This document shows, piece after piece, positions 15,617 to 24,420 of a stretch of DNA of 64,000 nt. The DNA is from Streptomyces cylindrosporus (lineage in GTDB: Bacteria > Actinomycetota > Actinomycetes > Streptomycetales > Streptomycetaceae): contig NZ_JALDAY010000005.1 of NCBI RefSeq assembly GCF_022698165.1, positions 1-64,000 on the forward strand, read 5' to 3'. Each line of letters starts with the position of its first letter. Positions within the stretch are counted from its first letter, which is position 1. The translations under genes were made by a program, and so were the position numbers. The notes beneath the pieces were generated by a model. The model was not told the DNA's origin, did no database searches, and saw only the letters and a list, made by a program, of their open reading frames with translations.

Positions 15617-18600
15617 TTGCGCAGACAAGTGAAAAGGGCATGCGCCGCGTCCGTCGCGACCGCGGCGGCCGTGGCCCTGGCGGCGGGCATGACCGGTCCG
15701 GCGTCGGCCAAGACGGAGCAGTCGGCGACTGCTTCACACGCTCAACTCTCGTCCAAGCACCGCATCACCCTGATCACCGGCGACCGTGTGCTGGTCGACG
15801 CGAAGGGCCGGGTCGTCGGCCTGGAGCCGGCGAAGGGGCGCGAGCACATACCCGTCCAGGTCCGCAAGGCCGACGGCCACACGCTGGTCGTACCGGCCGA
15901 CGCGACCCGCCTGGTCGCCACCGGCAAACTCGACCAGCGACTGTTCGACGTCACCGAACTCAACAAGGCGGCGACCCGCAAGTCGCAGGCCAAGGGCCTG
16001 AAGGTCATCGTCGGCTACAGCGGCGCGGCGACGGCCACCAAGGCCGACGTCCGTGACGCGGGCACCCTGCGTCGCACCCTCAAGTCCCTGAACGCGGACG
16101 CCGTCCAGACCCCGGTCAAGGAGACGCCGGAGCTCTGGGACGCCGTCACCAACGGCGGCAAGACCGCGTCCGGCATCGCGCACGTGTGGCTGGACGGCAC
16201 CCGCAAGGCGAGCCTCGACAAGTCCGTGCCGCAGATCGGCGCCCCGAAGGCGTGGGCGGCCGGCTACGACGGCAAGGGTGTCAAGATCGCCGTACTGGAC
16301 ACGGGTGTCGACGCGGACCACCCGGACCTGAAGACGCAGGTCGTCGAGTCCAAGAACTTCTCCACGGCCGCCGACGCCACCGACCACTTCGGCCACGGCA
16401 CGCACGTCGCGTCCATCGCGGCCGGTACGGGCGCCAAGTCCGGCGGCAAGTACAAGGGCGTCGCACCCGGCGCCAAGATCCTCAACGGCAAGGTCCTCGA
16501 CGACACCGGCTCCGGTGACGACTCCGGCATCCTCGCCGGCATGGAGTGGGCGGCCGAGCAGGGCGCCGACGTCGTCAACCTGAGCCTCGGCGGCCAGGAC
16601 TCGCCCGGCATCGACCCCCTTGAGGCCGAGGTCAACAAGCTGTCGGAGGAGAAGGGCATCCTCTTCGCGATCGCCGCGGGCAACTCCGGCCCGGAGTCGG
16701 TCGGTTCGCCCGGCAGCGCCGAGGACGCGCTGACCGTCGGCGCGGTCGACGACAAGGACGTGCTGGCCGACTTCTCCTCGACCGGCCCGACCGTCGACGG
16801 CGCCATCAAGCCGGACGTCACCGCCCCCGGCGTCGACATCACCGCGGCCGCCGCGCCCGGCAGCGTCATCGACCAGGAGGTCGGCGAGAACCCGCCCGGC
16901 TACCTGACCATCTCGGGTACGTCGATGGCGACGCCGCACGTGGCGGGCGCGGCGGCGATCCTGAAGCAGGAGCACCCGGACTGGAAGTTCAGCGAGCTCA
17001 AGGGCGCGCTGACCGGTTCCGCGAAGGGCGGCAAGTACACGCCGTTCGAGCAGGGTTCGGGCCGGATCGCGGTCGACAAGGCGATCAAGCAGACCGTGAT
17101 CGCCGACCCTGTGTCGGTGAGCTTCGGTACCCAGCAGTGGCCGCACACCGACGACACCCCGGTCACCAAGCAGCTGACGTACCGCAACCTCGGCACGAAG
17201 GACGTCACGCTGAGCCTCGCCGTCACCGCCACCAACCCCAAGGGGCAGGCGGCTCCGGCGGGCTTCTTCAAGCTCGGCGCGACCAAGGTGACGGTTCCGG
17301 CGGGCGGCAAGGCGTCCGTGGACGTGACCGTGAACACCAAGCTGGGCGGCACGGTCGACGGCGCGTACTCCGCGTACGTTACGGCGACGGGCGACGGCCA
17401 GAGCGTGCGGACGGCCGCGGCCGTGCAGCGCGAGGTGGAGTCGTACGACGTCACCATCAAGCACATCGGCAAGGACGGTCAGCCGACCCCCGACTACAAC
17501 ACCATCCTGCTCGGCTACTCGGGTCTCGCCGAGAACCGCGGCATGCAGGTGCCGGTCGCGGCCTCGGGTACGACGACCGTGCGCGTGCCCAAGGGCAAGT
17601 ACCTGCTGGACGCCTGGATCGCCAAAGACCTCGTCACCTTCCAGGGCGGCATCGACTGGCTGGTCCAGCCGAGTCTGAACGTCACCAAGAACACCACGGT
17701 GACGATCGACGCCCGCAAGACCAGGACGGCCGACGTCACGGTGCCGGACGCGGCGGCCAAGCAGCAGCTGGCCATGATCGGTTACACCTACGACCCCGCG
17801 TTCATCGGCATCTCCTTCGGCGCGCAGTCCTTCGCCGACATCCGGATGGCGCCGCTCGGCGGCGAGGTCTCCGGCCTGCACCAGACCTGGAACGGGCAGT
17901 GGACCAAGGGCGACAAGGCCGAGTACGACGTGGCCACCACCGCGACCGTCAAGAAGGTGCAGGGCGACAAGGTCCGGCACTTCAAGGCGAGCGAGCTCGC
18001 CACGGTGAAGAACAACATCGGGGCCGGCGCCGCGGGCAAGACCGGCGCGCTGTACCCGGTGGGCCTCTTCCCCAGTGACGTGGTGTTCGGCACCGGCGTC
18101 GAGCAGAAGCTGCCGGGCAGCCGCACCCTGTACCTCTCGACCTCCGACAAGATCGAGTGGAGCTGGGACTTCGAGCAGCACAAGGGCGTCGACGCGGACG
18201 GCTTCCCGATCGCGGACGCGTTCTACACCCTGGGCGACCCGCAGCTGTTCAAGGCGGGCCAGAGCTACAAGAAGACCTTCAACACCGCGGTCTTCGGCCC
18301 GCACCTGAGCACGTACTACGGGCTCTTCCGGGACGGCAACAGCATCTACGGCGTCCTCCCGCTGTTCTCCGACGGGGCCGGGCACGCCGGTTCCTCGGAC
18401 TTCACCAAGGTCGTCACCACGCTCTACCGCAACGGCACCAAGGTCGGCTCCAACGACGACCCGCTGTTCGGCAACAAGGAGTTCGTGGTGCCGTCCGCGG
18501 AGGCCAAGTACAAGCTGACGACCTCGGTCAAGCGCAGCGCGAACATCGCCGGGGCCTCCACCCAGATCAACGCGAGCTGGGAGTTCAGCTCCAAGAAGCC

Positions 18601-18925
18601 GGGCACCGGCAACGTGACCACGCTGCCCGCGTCCATCGCCCGCTTCAAGGCGGCCGTCGGCCTGGACAACAAGGTCGAGGCCGGAAAGACGGTCAGCATC
18701 CCGGTCGTCGTCGAGGGCGCGGCCAAGGGCAGCAACCTCAAGTCGCTGACGGTGACGGTCTCCTACGACTCCGGCAAGACCTGGAAGAAGGTCTCCGTGG
18801 TCGGCGGCAAGATCAAGGTGAAGAACCCGGCGAAGGGCAAGTCCATCTCCTTCCACGCCCAGATCACCGACAAGAAGAACAACAAGTCGGCGCTCTCGAT
18901 CTACAACGCGTACTACGGCAAATAG
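15617..18925 (+). CDS. Secreted subtilisin-like serine protease (S8), copy 1
   Basis: A 1102-residue exported protease. It has a signal peptide (residues 1-31, ends GPASA), a propeptide-like region to about 200 and a subtilisin catalytic domain. Asp228 (VLDTGVD), His260 (GHGTHVAS) and Ser436 (SGTSMATPH) form the triad. About 650 C-terminal residues of beta-sandwich type follow. TTG 15617 is chosen because MRRQVKRACA gives a proper signal peptide, AGGGGGA precedes it, and the paralogue starts identically. The downstream paralogue is very similar up to about residue 650 and then diverges before a matching C terminus (KITDKKNNKS..IYNAYYGK). The substrate is unknown; a developmental or nutritional exoprotease role is inferred. 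Confidence 0.93.
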   Translation: MRRQVKRACAASVATAAAVALAAGMTGPASAKTEQSATASHAQLSSKHRITLITGDRVLVDAKGRVVGLEPAKGREHIPVQVRKADGHTLVVPADATRLVATGKLDQRLFDVTELNKAATRKSQAKGLKVIVGYSGAATATKADVRDAGTLRRTLKSLNADAVQTPVKETPELWDAVTNGGKTASGIAHVWLDGTRKASLDKSVPQIGAPKAWAAGYDGKGVKIAVLDTGVDADHPDLKTQVVESKNFSTAADATDHFGHGTHVASIAAGTGAKSGGKYKGVAPGAKILNGKVLDDTGSGDDSGILAGMEWAAEQGADVVNLSLGGQDSPGIDPLEAEVNKLSEEKGILFAIAAGNSGPESVGSPGSAEDALTVGAVDDKDVLADFSSTGPTVDGAIKPDVTAPGVDITAAAAPGSVIDQEVGENPPGYLTISGTSMATPHVAGAAAILKQEHPDWKFSELKGALTGSAKGGKYTPFEQGSGRIAVDKAIKQTVIADPVSVSFGTQQWPHTDDTPVTKQLTYRNLGTKDVTLSLAVTATNPKGQAAPAGFFKLGATKVTVPAGGKASVDVTVNTKLGGTVDGAYSAYVTATGDGQSVRTAAAVQREVESYDVTIKHIGKDGQPTPDYNTILLGYSGLAENRGMQVPVAASGTTTVRVPKGKYLLDAWIAKDLVTFQGGIDWLVQPSLNVTKNTTVTIDARKTRTADVTVPDAAAKQQLAMIGYTYDPAFIGISFGAQSFADIRMAPLGGEVSGLHQTWNGQWTKGDKAEYDVATTATVKKVQGDKVRHFKASELATVKNNIGAGAAGKTGALYPVGLFPSDVVFGTGVEQKLPGSRTLYLSTSDKIEWSWDFEQHKGVDADGFPIADAFYTLGDPQLFKAGQSYKKTFNTAVFGPHLSTYYGLFRDGNSIYGVLPLFSDGAGHAGSSDFTKVVTTLYRNGTKVGSNDDPLFGNKEFVVPSAEAKYKLTTSVKRSANIAGASTQINASWEFSSKKPGTGNVTTLPASIARFKAAVGLDNKVEAGKTVSIPVVVEGAAKGSNLKSLTVTVSYDSGKTWKKVSVVGGKIKVKNPAKGKSISFHAQITDKKNNKSALSIYNAYYGK

Positions 18926-19011
18926 CAAGGCTGTCAAGGGAATTGAGGGCATTCGGTGCGACAGGTCTGTAACGGCTTTCCAGTAGGCGCGTAACAGACG
19001 TGAAGTCCGTC

Positions 19012-19078
19012 TCTTACCCTTCTCTCATCTCTTGAGGCACGTGATCACCCCCCGGCATACTGCGTATTCCGGGGGGTG
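19012..19078 (+). promoter_or_regulatory. Promoter of subtilase 2, a copy of the subtilase 1 promoter
   Basis: TCTTAC (19012) and TCTCAT (19023) are 11 bp apart. TTGAGG (19032-19037), 18 bp and CATACT (19056-19061) give the -35/-10. The 33-bp dyad (19046-19078) has longer perfect arms than its copy: CACCCCCCGG and CCGGGGGGTG. Conservation is high here while the sequence just downstream differs. Confidence 0.6.
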
Positions 19079-19156
19079 CACACGTTCACGTGTGCGAGAC
19101 CTCCCTCGGCCGGGTGAACGGGGATATTTCACCCGGAACTTCAGCTAGGGGGAGTT

Positions 19157-22100
19157 TTGCGCAGACAAGTGAAAAGAGCGTGCGCGGGCACGATCGCCGC
19201 GGCAGCGGCCGTGGCTCTCGCGGCGGGCATGACCAGCCCGGCGCAGGCGACGGCGGAGCGGACCGGCACCGCCGTTTCCCAGGCCGCCGCCTCGAAGCTC
19301 ACCGTCAAGCACCGCATCACGCTGATCACGGGTGACCGCGTCGCGGTCGACGCCAAGGGCCGCGTCGTCGGCATCGAGCCCGCCAAGGGCCGCGAGAACA
19401 TACCCGTCCAGATCCGCAAGGCCGACGGCCACACCCTGGTCGTACCGGCCGACGTCGCCCGCATGATCGCGACCGGCAAGGTCGACCAGCGGCTGTTCGA
19501 CGTCACCGAACTGAGCAAGGCGAGGACCCTCAAGTCCCAGGCCAAGGGCCTGAAGGTCATCGTCGGCTACAAGGGCGCCGCCGCGGCCGCGAAGTCCGAG
19601 GTCCGCGACGCCGGCACGCTCCGCGAGAGCCTCAAGGCGCTCAACGCGGATGCCGTGCAGACGCCGAAGCAGGACGCGCCCGAACTGTGGGACGCCGTCA
19701 CCAACGGGGACAAGACCGCCTCCGGCATCGCGCACGTCTGGCTCGACGGCGTCCGCAAGGCCAGCCTCGACAAGTCCGTGCCGCAGATCGGCGCCCCGAC
19801 CGCCTGGGCCGCCGGCTACACCGGCAAGGGCGTCAAGATCGCCGTCCTGGACACCGGCATCGACGCCACCCACCCGGACCTCAAGGACCAGGTGATCGCG
19901 GCGAAGAACTTCTCCACCGCCGCCGACGCCACCGACCACTTCGGCCACGGCACCCATGTCGCGTCCATCGCGGCCGGTACGGGCGCCAAGTCCGGCGGCA
20001 AGTACAAGGGTGTGGCCCCGGACGCCAAGCTGCTCAACGGCAAGGTCCTCGACGACAGCGGCTACGGCGACGACTCCGGCATCCTCGCGGGCATGGAGTG
20101 GGCGGCCGAGCAGGGCGCCGACGTCGTCAACCTGAGCCTGGGCGGCGGCGACACCCCGGAGATCGACCCTCTTGAGGCCGAGGTCAACAAGCTGTCGGAG
20201 GAGAAGGGCATCCTCTTCGCCATCGCCGCCGGCAACGAGGGCGACTTCGGCGACCAGACCATCGGCTCCCCGGGCAGCGCGGCCGACGCGCTGACCGTCG
20301 GCGCGGTCGACGACAACGACAAGCTGGCCTCCTTCTCCAGTCGCGGCCCCGGCCTCGACGGCCAGATCAAGCCCGATGTCACCGCCCCCGGCGTCGACAT
20401 CACCGCGGCGGCCGCCCCGGGCAGTGTCATCGACCAGGAGGTCGGCGAGAACCCGCCCGGCTACCTGACCATCTCGGGTACGTCGATGGCGACCCCGCAC
20501 GTCGCGGGTGCCGCGGCGCTGCTCAAGCAGCAGCACCCCGACTGGAAGTTCTCCGAGCTCAAGGGCGCGCTCACGGGCTCCGCGAAGGGCGGCAAGTACA
20601 CGCCGTTCGAGCAGGGTTCGGGCCGGATCGCGGTCGACAAGGCGATCAAGCAGACCGTGATCGCCGACCCGGTCTCGGTGAGCTTCGGCATCGCCCAGTG
20701 GCCGCACACCGACGACACCCCGATCACCAAGCAGCTGACGTACCGCAACCTCGGCACGAAGGACGTCACGCTCAAGCTGACGTCGACCGCCACCAACCCC
20801 AAGGGGCAGGCGGCACCGTCCGGCTTCTTCAAGCTGGCCGCCACCACGGTCACCGTCCCGGCGGGCGGCAAGGCCTCCGTGGACTTCACCGCCGACACCA
20901 AGCTGGGCGGCACGGTCGACGGCGCGTACTCCGCGTACGTGACCGCGACGGGCGACGGCCAGACCGTGCGGACGGCCGCGGCCGTGCAGCGCGAGGTGGA
21001 GTCGTACGACGTCACGCTGAAGGCCATCGGCCGTGACGGGAAGCCGACGAAGAACTACGGCGTCACCCTGGTCGGCGTCTCCGGCCTCGGCAAGGACAAG
21101 TTCTACGCCCCGTACGACGAGTCCGGCACCGCCAAGGTGCGCCTGCCCAAGGGCCGTTACGTCCTCGACGGCAGCATCTCCGTGGACCCGCAGGACGCCA
21201 CCAAGGGCATCGACTGGCTGGCCCAGCCGAAGCTCGACGTCACCAAGAAGACCACGGTCACGCTGGACGCCCGCACCGCGAAGCCGGTCGACATCACCGT
21301 GCCGGACGCGGCCGCCAAGTCCGAGTTCGCGGCGCCGGGCTACGACGTCGAGGTCGGCGACTCCGGCTACGGCTTCGGCTGGTTCCTGAACACGTACGAG
21401 GGCTTCCGCTCGAAGGGCCTCGGCCCGCAGATCACCGACGGGTCGCTGACCCAGTCGTGGGACGGCCACTGGTCCAAGGGCACCACCGAGGAGTACGACG
21501 CCACCACCGGCAGCGTCGTCAAGCAGCTCGCCACCGGCTACACCAAGCACTGGAAGACCGGCGACCTGGCCACGGTGAAGGTCGGCCTCGGCGCCTCGGC
21601 GAGCGGCAAGAAGGGCGCCGTCACCGCCATGGGCTGGCTGCCCGGCGTCAACAGCGCCTCCGGGATCTCCATCCCGCAGACCCTGCCCGGCACCCGCAAG
21701 CTGCACCTGTCCGCCACCGGCGGGGTGAAGTGGAACCTGGAGTTCGAGCAGGACGGCGGCGTCGACGCGGACGGCTTCCCGATCGCCGAGGCGTACTACA
21801 CCATCGGCGCGCCGCAGTCCTTCAAGGCGGGCACGTCCTACTCGAAGACGTTCAACACGGCCGTCTTCGGCCCGCACCTGAACGCCGACTTCGGCCTCTA
21901 CCGCGACGGCAACGACATCTACGGTGTCGTCCCGCTGTTCGCCGACGGCAAGACCCACTCGGGCTCCTCGGTCTTCTCGTCGGTCGTCACGACGCTGTAC
22001 CGCAACGGCACCAAGGTCGGCTCCAACGACGACCCGCTGTTCGGTGAGAAGTCGTTCAAGGTGCCGTCCGCGGACGCCGCGTACAAGCTGACCACCTCGG

Positions 22101-22486
22101 TCAAGCGCAGCGTCAAGGTCGCCGCGGCCTCCACCCGCATCGACGCCACCTGGGAGTTCCGCTCCAAGAAGGCCGACCTCGCCAAGCTCCCCGCGTCCAC
22201 GGCCCGCTTCGCCGCGACCACGGACCTGGGCAGCAAGGTCACGGCCGGCCAGACGAAGACCATCCCGGTCGTCGTCGAGGGTGCCGCCAAGGGCAGCAAC
22301 CTCAAGTCCCTCGCGGTGTACGTGTCGTACGACAACAAGACCTGGACGAAGGTCTCCGTGGTCGGCGGCAAGATCAAGGTGAAGAACCCGGCGAAGGGGA
22401 AGTCCATCTCCTTCCGCGCCAAGATCACCGACAAGAAGAACAACAAGTCCTCGGTCACGATCTACAACGCCTACTACGGCAAGTAG
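19157..22486 (+). CDS. Secreted subtilisin-like serine protease (S8), copy 2
   Basis: A 1109-residue tandem paralogue of the preceding gene with the same layout: signal peptide (1-31, ends SPAQA), propeptide, and catalytic triad Asp232, His264 and Ser443. The long beta-rich C-terminal region ends NAYYGK. The catalytic half is nearly identical in sequence to copy 1. The segment at about 660-860 has diverged, suggesting that the two proteases bind different substrates or surfaces. The start TTG 19157 has AGGGGGA upstream. A perfect 14-bp terminator follows. The tandem arrangement includes the promoter, so the duplicated unit is about 3.5 kb. Confidence 0.93.
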   Translation: MRRQVKRACAGTIAAAAAVALAAGMTSPAQATAERTGTAVSQAAASKLTVKHRITLITGDRVAVDAKGRVVGIEPAKGRENIPVQIRKADGHTLVVPADVARMIATGKVDQRLFDVTELSKARTLKSQAKGLKVIVGYKGAAAAAKSEVRDAGTLRESLKALNADAVQTPKQDAPELWDAVTNGDKTASGIAHVWLDGVRKASLDKSVPQIGAPTAWAAGYTGKGVKIAVLDTGIDATHPDLKDQVIAAKNFSTAADATDHFGHGTHVASIAAGTGAKSGGKYKGVAPDAKLLNGKVLDDSGYGDDSGILAGMEWAAEQGADVVNLSLGGGDTPEIDPLEAEVNKLSEEKGILFAIAAGNEGDFGDQTIGSPGSAADALTVGAVDDNDKLASFSSRGPGLDGQIKPDVTAPGVDITAAAAPGSVIDQEVGENPPGYLTISGTSMATPHVAGAAALLKQQHPDWKFSELKGALTGSAKGGKYTPFEQGSGRIAVDKAIKQTVIADPVSVSFGIAQWPHTDDTPITKQLTYRNLGTKDVTLKLTSTATNPKGQAAPSGFFKLAATTVTVPAGGKASVDFTADTKLGGTVDGAYSAYVTATGDGQTVRTAAAVQREVESYDVTLKAIGRDGKPTKNYGVTLVGVSGLGKDKFYAPYDESGTAKVRLPKGRYVLDGSISVDPQDATKGIDWLAQPKLDVTKKTTVTLDARTAKPVDITVPDAAAKSEFAAPGYDVEVGDSGYGFGWFLNTYEGFRSKGLGPQITDGSLTQSWDGHWSKGTTEEYDATTGSVVKQLATGYTKHWKTGDLATVKVGLGASASGKKGAVTAMGWLPGVNSASGISIPQTLPGTRKLHLSATGGVKWNLEFEQDGGVDADGFPIAEAYYTIGAPQSFKAGTSYSKTFNTAVFGPHLNADFGLYRDGNDIYGVVPLFADGKTHSGSSVFSSVVTTLYRNGTKVGSNDDPLFGEKSFKVPSADAAYKLTTSVKRSVKVAAASTRIDATWEFRSKKADLAKLPASTARFAATTDLGSKVTAGQTKTIPVVVEGAAKGSNLKSLAVYVSYDNKTWTKVSVVGGKIKVKNPAKGKSISFRAKITDKKNNKSSVTIYNAYYGK

Positions 22487-22514
22487 CCCGCGGGCGCGTT
22501 GAGCGCTGAGCGAA

Positions 22515-22547
22515 CGGCCCACCGGAGGTGCAGCCTCCGGTGGGCCG
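22515..22547 (+). terminator. Terminator of subtilase 2
   Basis: CGGCCCACCGGAGG (22515-22528) and CCTCCGGTGGGCCG (22534-22547) pair perfectly over 14 bp with a 5-nt loop, followed by TCCGTGTTTGTGT. Only 19 bases separate it from the next start codon. Confidence 0.85.
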
Positions 22548-22566
22548 TCCGTGTTTGTGTGGGCGC

Positions 22567-23337
22567 ATGACCACCGAGACCGTCGAATACATCCGGTACC
22601 GCGTCCCGGAGGACCGCTCGGCGGAGTTCCTGGCCGCCTACACCCGCGCCGCCGCCCAGCTCGCGGCGGCACCGCAGTGCGTCGACTACGAACTGGCGCG
22701 CTGCGAGGAGGACTTCGAGCACTTCGTCCTGCGCATCACCTGGACGTCGACCGAGGACCACGTCGAGGGCTTCCGCAAGTCGGAGCTGTTCCCCGCGTTC
22801 TTCGCGGAGATCCGGCGGTACGTCGAGAACATCGAGGAGATGCGGCACTACAAGCCGACGGTGGTGCGCGGCACCGGCTCCTCGGTGCCGTCGCTGTACA
22901 CCTGGGCGGGCGGCGCGGAGGCCTTCTCCCGCCTGACCTCGGCGTTCTACGAGAAGGTGCTCGCGGACGACCTCCTGGCCCCGCTCTTCGCCGACCTGGC
23001 CCCCGACCACGCCGAGCATGTCGCGCTCTGGCTCGCCGAGGTCTTCGGCGGCCCGCCCGCCTACTCCCTCACCCAGGGCGGCCACGGCCACATGGTCGCC
23101 AAGCACTTCGGCAAGCACATCACCGAGCCCCAGCGCCGCCGCTGGGTCAACCTGATCCAGGACGCGGCGGACGAGGCGGGCCTGCCGACGGACGCCGAGT
23201 TCCGCTCCGCGTTCCTGGCGTACATCGAGTGGGGCACCAGGCTCGCGGTCTACTTCTCCGGCCCCGACGCCAAGCCGCCGGCCGAGCAGCCGGTACCGCG
23301 GTGGAACTGGGGGGCTATGCCGCCGTATCGGGGCTGA
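22567..23337 (+). CDS. ABM domain - group II truncated haemoglobin fusion
   Basis: A 256-residue two-domain protein. Residues 1-95 form an antibiotic-biosynthesis-monooxygenase (ABM, dimeric ferredoxin-like) domain (YIRYRVPEDRSAEFLAAY...CVDYELAR). Residues about 105-240 form a truncated haemoglobin of group II (FSRLTSAFYEKVLADDLLAPLF, then HVALWLAEVFGGPPAYS, the proximal-His helix HGHMVAKHFGKHI, and W residues typical of TrHbO). A chimera of this kind has been described from S. avermitilis. A haem-assisted oxidation or redox protective role is likely; the substrate is unknown. The ATG at 22567 sits just after a terminator hairpin and lacks a Shine-Dalgarno. It overlaps the convergent regulator gene by 23 bases. 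Confidence 0.9.
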   Translation: MTTETVEYIRYRVPEDRSAEFLAAYTRAAAQLAAAPQCVDYELARCEEDFEHFVLRITWTSTEDHVEGFRKSELFPAFFAEIRRYVENIEEMRHYKPTVVRGTGSSVPSLYTWAGGAEAFSRLTSAFYEKVLADDLLAPLFADLAPDHAEHVALWLAEVFGGPPAYSLTQGGHGHMVAKHFGKHITEPQRRRWVNLIQDAADEAGLPTDAEFRSAFLAYIEWGTRLAVYFSGPDAKPPAEQPVPRWNWGAMPPYRG

Positions 23338-24250
23338 CGGAGGTCTTCCCCGAGCGCGTCGCGTCCGCGCCCCAGCTCGCCAGCAGGCGGAGGGCGTCGG
23401 CCGAGGCGGAGCCCGGTTCGGCGTGGTAGATGACCAGACCCTGGTCGCAGTTGTCCGGCGGGCGGAAGGACTCGAAGTTCAGGGTCAGCTCGCCGACCAG
23501 GGGATGGCGCAGGTGCTTGACGCCGTGGCCCTTCTCCTTGACGTCGTGCGTGGCCCACAGCCGACGGAACTCCTCGCTCTTCACGGAGAGTTCGCCGACC
23601 AGGGCGGACAGCCGGGGGTCGTCGGGGTAGACACCCGCCGCCATCCGCAGATAGCTCACCATGTCGCTGGCCTTCTGGTCCCACTCCACGAACAGCTCGC
23701 GGTACTCCGGGTTCAGGAACACCAGCCGCGCCCAGTTCCGCTCCTGCACCGGCATCCGCGCCCAGTCGCCGAACACGGCCGCGGCCATGCTGTTCCAGGC
23801 GAGGATGTCGCAGTACCGCCCGGAGATGTACGCCGGCACCCCGTCCAGCGTGTCCAGCAGCTGCCGCAGCGACACCCGCACCTGCTCCGGCCGTACCGGC
23901 GACTTCTTCTTGTTCTGCTTGGGCTTCGCGAGATGGGTGAGATGGTCGTGCTCGGTGTCCGTCAGCCGCAGCGCCCGCGCGATCGCGTCCAGCACCTCCG
24001 CCGACACGTTCCGCCCGTTGCCCTGCTCCAGACGCGTGTAGTACGCCACCGAGACGCCCGCCAGCTGCGCCAGCTCCTCGCGCCTGAGCCCCGGCACCCG
24101 CCGGTGCCGCCCGAAGTCGGGCAGCCCCACGTCCTCGGGCTTCAGCCGCGCCCGCCGGGTGCGCAGGAACTCGCTCAGCTCGGCACGCCGGTCCAGGGCC
24201 CCGCCGGTCCCTTCGACGGTGTCCTGTACGGGGTGGGGCTGTTCGTCCAT
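23315..24250 (-). CDS. XRE-family regulator with MmyB-like ligand domain
   Basis: A 311-residue regulator. The helix-turn-helix lies at about residues 45-95 (VPGLRREELAQLAGVSVAYYTRLEQGNG). A C-terminal MmyB-like domain (about 115-300, with AWNSMAAAVFGDWA and the NPEYRELFVEWD-like block) is thought to bind a small hydrophobic ligand. Start ATG 24250 gives MDEQPHPV; the open frame continues upstream without support. It is divergent from the alcohol dehydrogenase at 24421, which is the usual arrangement for this regulator class with an oxidoreductase target, so it probably controls that gene. The operator was not identified in the 170-base gap. Confidence 0.9.
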   Translation of the reverse strand: MDEQPHPVQDTVEGTGGALDRRAELSEFLRTRRARLKPEDVGLPDFGRHRRVPGLRREELAQLAGVSVAYYTRLEQGNGRNVSAEVLDAIARALRLTDTEHDHLTHLAKPKQNKKKSPVRPEQVRVSLRQLLDTLDGVPAYISGRYCDILAWNSMAAAVFGDWARMPVQERNWARLVFLNPEYRELFVEWDQKASDMVSYLRMAAGVYPDDPRLSALVGELSVKSEEFRRLWATHDVKEKGHGVKHLRHPLVGELTLNFESFRPPDNCDQGLVIYHAEPGSASADALRLLASWGADATRSGKTSVSPDTAA

Positions 24251-24420
24251 GTGTCCAGTATTCACGGTCGTACGAACACGAGCCTGCCCCCGCCAGTAGT
24301 AGGAACACCGGACGTACGCAGAAGCGTGGGCTGGGTGAACCCCGCGCCGACCGGCACAGTGGACGTCGTGCCCGGTCGGAAGGCAGCCGGGCGCGCACCT
24401 TCCACTAGGAGAACCCCGGC

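Noticed and set aside
15734..18952. Long minus-strand reading frame (over 1000 codons) opposite subtilase 1, and its counterpart opposite subtilase 2
   Set aside because: It is the antisense shadow of a very GC-rich gene; the plus-strand frame has the catalytic motifs and signal peptide, and the antisense product is low-complexity Arg/Gly/Asp-rich.
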